Positions 13,468 to 16,749 of a stretch of 16,749 bases of DNA are shown here, piece by piece. Under the pieces are notes generated by a model. It saw nothing but the letters and a program-made list of their open reading frames with translations. It had not been told where the DNA came from and did not search any database. The DNA is from CAZEFK01 sp964511405 (GTDB lineage: Bacteria > Pseudomonadota > Alphaproteobacteria > Elsterales > Elsteraceae): the NCBI GenBank assembly GCA_964511405.1, contig CAZEFK010000166.1, forward strand, positions 1 to 16,749, written 5' to 3'. Within the stretch, counting starts at the first letter, position 1; each line of letters opens with the position of its first letter. Both the position numbers and the translations under genes were made by a program.

Positions 13468-14445
13468 ATGCGAACCGCGTCGCCCCGCCTTGGGCCCCGC
13501 TTGTCGGTCGGCTTCATCCTGGCGCACCGGTTCACGTTGGGCGCCTTCGGCAATTTCGTCGACGTGCTGCGGCTGGCCGCCGACGAGGGGGATCGCAGCC
13601 GCCCGATCCTGTGCGAGTGGACGGTGCTGTCCGACGTGATGCGGCCGGTGGCGTCGAGCTGCGGAGTGCTGGTTCAGCCGACCGAGCGGCTCGGCGATCC
13701 CAAGAAATTCGACTATGTCGTGGTCGTCGGCGGCCTGATCGGCGAAATTCCCAATCTCAGCCCCGAATATATCCGCTATCTGCGGCAGGCTGCGGCGTCG
13801 GGCGTGCCGCTGGTCGGGGTCTGTACCGGTGCGTTCATCCTGCAGCGCGCCGGGTTGATGGACGGTTACCGCTGCTGCGTCAGCTGGTTCCACCATGCCG
13901 ATTTCCTGGAACAGTTCGACGGCCTCAGGCCCGTGTCCGACCAGATCTTCATCGTCGACCGCGACCGCCTGACCTGCTCGGGCGGAACCAGCTCCGCGCA
14001 TCTGGCCGCCCATCTCGTGGAACGGCATATCGGCCGCGCGCAGGCCAGCAAGAGCCTGCGCATCATGATCATCGACGACGCCCTGCGCGCGGAGACGTCA
14101 CAGCCCGGCGTCCCCCTGACGCTCACGACAGATGACGAGCTCGTGAAGAAGGCGCTGCTGCTGATGCAGCAGAACATCGACGTGCCCCTGCCGGTGGCGG
14201 AGATCGGACGCCGCCTGGGCGCCGCCAGGCGCCAGCTCGAGCGTCATTTCCAGAGCGCCGTCGGCATGGCGCCGACCCAGGCCTACAAGATCCTGCGGCT
14301 CGAACATGCCGAGTTCCTGCTGCGCCACACCGAGCACTCGGTCGCCGAGATCGCGACCTCGACCGGCTTCTGTGACTCGTCCCATTTCGTCCGCGCCTTC
14401 AAGGATCGGCGCGGCATGACGCCGTCGGTCTTCCGCAAGGGCTGA
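13468..14445 (+). CDS. GlxA-family transcriptional regulator (DJ-1/PfpI domain plus AraC HTH), likely GbdR/SouR-like
   Basis: DNA-binding regulator of 325 residues. The N-terminal DJ-1/PfpI (class I glutamine amidotransferase-like) domain spans about 12-190. Cys119 in GVCTGAFIL keeps the nucleophile-elbow position, but in such regulators the domain serves as a ligand sensor. The C-terminal AraC/XylS double helix-turn-helix (about 225-322) includes PVAEIGRRLGAARRQLERHF and SVAEIATSTGFCDSSHFVRAF. ATG 13468 follows CGGAGG. In pseudomonads GbdR and SouR of this architecture activate betaine, dimethylglycine and sarcosine catabolism. Its divergent position next to soxB suggests it activates this operon in response to sarcosine or dimethylglycine. 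The family is firm; the ligand is inferred. Confidence 0.88.
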   Translation: MRTASPRLGPRLSVGFILAHRFTLGAFGNFVDVLRLAADEGDRSRPILCEWTVLSDVMRPVASSCGVLVQPTERLGDPKKFDYVVVVGGLIGEIPNLSPEYIRYLRQAAASGVPLVGVCTGAFILQRAGLMDGYRCCVSWFHHADFLEQFDGLRPVSDQIFIVDRDRLTCSGGTSSAHLAAHLVERHIGRAQASKSLRIMIIDDALRAETSQPGVPLTLTTDDELVKKALLLMQQNIDVPLPVAEIGRRLGAARRQLERHFQSAVGMAPTQAYKILRLEHAEFLLRHTEHSVAEIATSTGFCDSSHFVRAFKDRRGMTPSVFRKG

Positions 14446-14493
14446 ACGGACCGTCGGGCCGTGATGCGCTAGAGGACTGGCGGCGACCACGCT

Positions 14494-15498
14494 CTATTGC
14501 GCGCTGGTCAGCCGGCCCAGCAGGTCCTCGGCCTGGCGGGTGACGGCGGGAAAATAGTCCTGCGCCGAAACCTGCCGGGCGAAGCAGCGGTGATAATCGC
14601 CCACCTTGGCGTTGTGGGCTTTTTCGAGCCGGTCCAGGGCCGCCTGGTCGGGTTTTGCGGCGGCCAGGGCGGCCTGGTTCGGCGGCTTTGCCGCGGCCAG
14701 GGCCTTCAACCGTGCTTCGTATTGGTCCTGGAGGGCCTTCATCTGCGCTTCGTATCGCCCCTGGAAATCATCCCAGGGCTGCTGGCAGGCGGGGATGCGC
14801 CGGATCGGCGGCGCCACGGGCTCGTCGGCGATGAAGACGCGGTCGTTGCGGATTGCGGCCACCACCAGGTCCGTGGGCAGGTAGGCGCCGTCATTGTCCT
14901 GCTCCCAATTCGCCAGCTTCGCCATGACGAAGTCGCCGCCGGGCGGCGCGGCCAGCGGGATGTCGGCATACCAGGTTATGCTCGCGTCCGCGGCCAGGGC
15001 CGGGGTATAGAAATTGCCACTCCGCAGCGCCGCCCGGATGTCCGCCGGAGGGGCCAGCAGCGTCTCCCGGCGTTGCCGGGATTTGGTCAGCCAGGCGCGG
15101 AGCAGGGGCAGGGTGGTCACGACCGCCCTGCCATTGCCGTCCGCGGACCGGTATTCCAGGCCGTCGAGCGCCGAATAGTCGCCCCAGCCGCTGCCGGCGA
15201 GATTGAGCGCCGGTCCCTTGGGAAAGCCCGCGATGGCGCGGACGCCGACGACCGACTCAAGCGCCTTTTGCAGCCCTGCCAGGATGTCGTCCTGGTGCCG
15301 CTGCAACGCGTCGGCCTCCGTCACCGCGGTCGCGGAACTGGCCTGGTCGGAGAGGTCGCCCAACGCGTTGCCGATCCGCTCGAGCTCCGGCATGGCGCGG
15401 TCGCGGTCGCCGATATAGCGCGCGAGCGGCGATGCCGCCTGCGCGGTGGCGAGGGTGCAGAGCAGGGCCGCGGCCCAGAGTGTCCATCGCCGGGTCAT
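14494..15498 (-). CDS. Secreted or periplasmic protein of unknown function
   Basis: I do not recognise this 334-residue protein. It begins MTRRWTLWAAALLCTLATAQA, a typical Sec signal peptide with cleavage near residue 21 or 22. The body has no familiar catalytic motif. Cysteines in IPACQQPW and YHRCFARQ could form a disulfide. Between them lies a predicted coiled coil with short repeats: YEAQMKAL and YEARLKAL, then two Ala-Lys-Pro-rich blocks ending in QAAL. ATG 15498-15496 was chosen for GAGGT six bases upstream and the signal peptide behind it; the frame is open to 15570. It converges on the regulator, with 48 bases between stops, and lies 181 bases downstream of mmsA on the same strand. 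A role in the neighbouring pathways is not supported. Confidence 0.75.
   Translation of the reverse strand: MTRRWTLWAAALLCTLATAQAASPLARYIGDRDRAMPELERIGNALGDLSDQASSATAVTEADALQRHQDDILAGLQKALESVVGVRAIAGFPKGPALNLAGSGWGDYSALDGLEYRSADGNGRAVVTTLPLLRAWLTKSRQRRETLLAPPADIRAALRSGNFYTPALAADASITWYADIPLAAPPGGDFVMAKLANWEQDNDGAYLPTDLVVAAIRNDRVFIADEPVAPPIRRIPACQQPWDDFQGRYEAQMKALQDQYEARLKALAAAKPPNQAALAAAKPDQAALDRLEKAHNAKVGDYHRCFARQVSAQDYFPAVTRQAEDLLGRLTSAQ
14641..14703 (-). repeat. Imperfect tandem repeat inside the unknown secreted protein
   Basis: Two consecutive units of about 31-32 bases encode Ala-Lys-Pro-rich segments ending in QAAL. Each ends, on the plus strand, in GCGGCCAGGGC. They lie within a predicted helical, probably coiled-coil, stretch and look like a local tandem duplication with later divergence. 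Confidence 0.55.
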
Positions 15499-15583
15499 GT
15501 CGGGACCTCGGCGATCGCCGCGCCGGATATTGCGGACATCGGCGGGGTGCGGATGGTGGGGCGTCGGCATTTGCAGTCTTCGC

Positions 15584-15608
15584 GCTACCGAGACGCGGTT
15601 TAGGTAGC
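15584..15608. promoter_or_regulatory. Inverted repeat GCTACC-N13-GGTAGC
   Basis: Two 6-bp inverted arms (15584-15589 and 15603-15608) lie in the 181-base spacer between mmsA and the gene starting at 15498. The position upstream of that gene and the roughly two-turn spacing fit a dimeric regulator site. The arms are short, so chance is possible. Confidence 0.25.
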
Positions 15609-15644
15609 ATGAAGCTCACAGATTTGCTCTCCCCGTCGGGAGCC

Positions 15645-15671
15645 GGGGGCTCGCCACCGTCGCGAGCCCCC
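15645..15671 (-). terminator. Putative terminator hairpin after mmsA
   Basis: GGGGGCTCGC (15645-15654) pairs perfectly with GCGAGCCCCC (15662-15671) around a 7-nt loop, starting eight bases after the mmsA stop codon. The stem is strong, but no T-tract follows on the minus strand, so it may act as a weak or factor-assisted terminator. Confidence 0.6.
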
Positions 15672-15679
15672 GCCGTGGG

Positions 15680-16749
<1,070 letters not shown>

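Noticed and set aside
14446..14493. Bidirectional terminator between the regulator and the unknown gene
   Set aside because: The 48-bp convergent gap shows only a weak, mismatched hairpin near 14447-14463 and no T-tract on either strand.

Overview
The window is high-GC bacterial DNA in dense operons with Shine-Dalgarno-led genes. Gene content (EhuABCD/DoeA/EutB, heterotetrameric sarcosine oxidase, GlxA-type regulator, MmsA) and a paired 'CATCCCCGCG' palindromic repeat suggest an alphaproteobacterium, perhaps Rhodospirillales or Hyphomicrobiales. The genus cannot be fixed from this sequence. No rRNA, tRNA, CRISPR array, transposase or phage gene was seen.

Region 1 (1-5509) is an ectoine/hydroxyectoine uptake and breakdown locus. 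A minus-strand operon reads ehuB-ehuC-ehuD-ehuA (periplasmic binding protein, two permeases, and an ATPase cut by the left edge). Divergent from it on the plus strand are an ectoine hydrolase of the M24 fold (doeA/eutD) and a PLP dehydratase (eutB). The divergent promoter region carries two identical 14-bp operator-like sites 73 bp apart. A small palindromic element flanked by a 14-bp direct repeat separates doeA from eutB.

Region 2 (5506-13353) is one minus-strand operon of about 7.8 kb, soxB-soxD-soxA-soxG-glyA-sdaA. It encodes a complete route from sarcosine to pyruvate. Sarcosine oxidase demethylates sarcosine to glycine and charges tetrahydrofolate, GlyA combines glycine with methylene-THF to give serine, and SdaA deaminates serine to pyruvate and ammonia. 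Its last gene converges on eutB with a 4-bp overlap of stop codons. A GlxA/GbdR-like regulator (13468-14445, plus) is divergent from soxB and probably controls the operon.

Region 3 (14494-16749) holds a secreted protein of unknown function and the 3' part of a CoA-acylating methylmalonate-semialdehyde dehydrogenase (mmsA), both on the minus strand. mmsA contains a 10-N assembly gap that breaks its frame; the flanking codons argue that the true gap is 9 bases.

Overall this is a catabolic island for nitrogenous compatible solutes: ectoines on one side and the sarcosine end of glycine-betaine breakdown on the other. I see no wholly unfamiliar multi-gene system. The most novel-looking points are the twin operator, the element insertion inside the ectoine catabolic operon, and the overlapping convergent ends.
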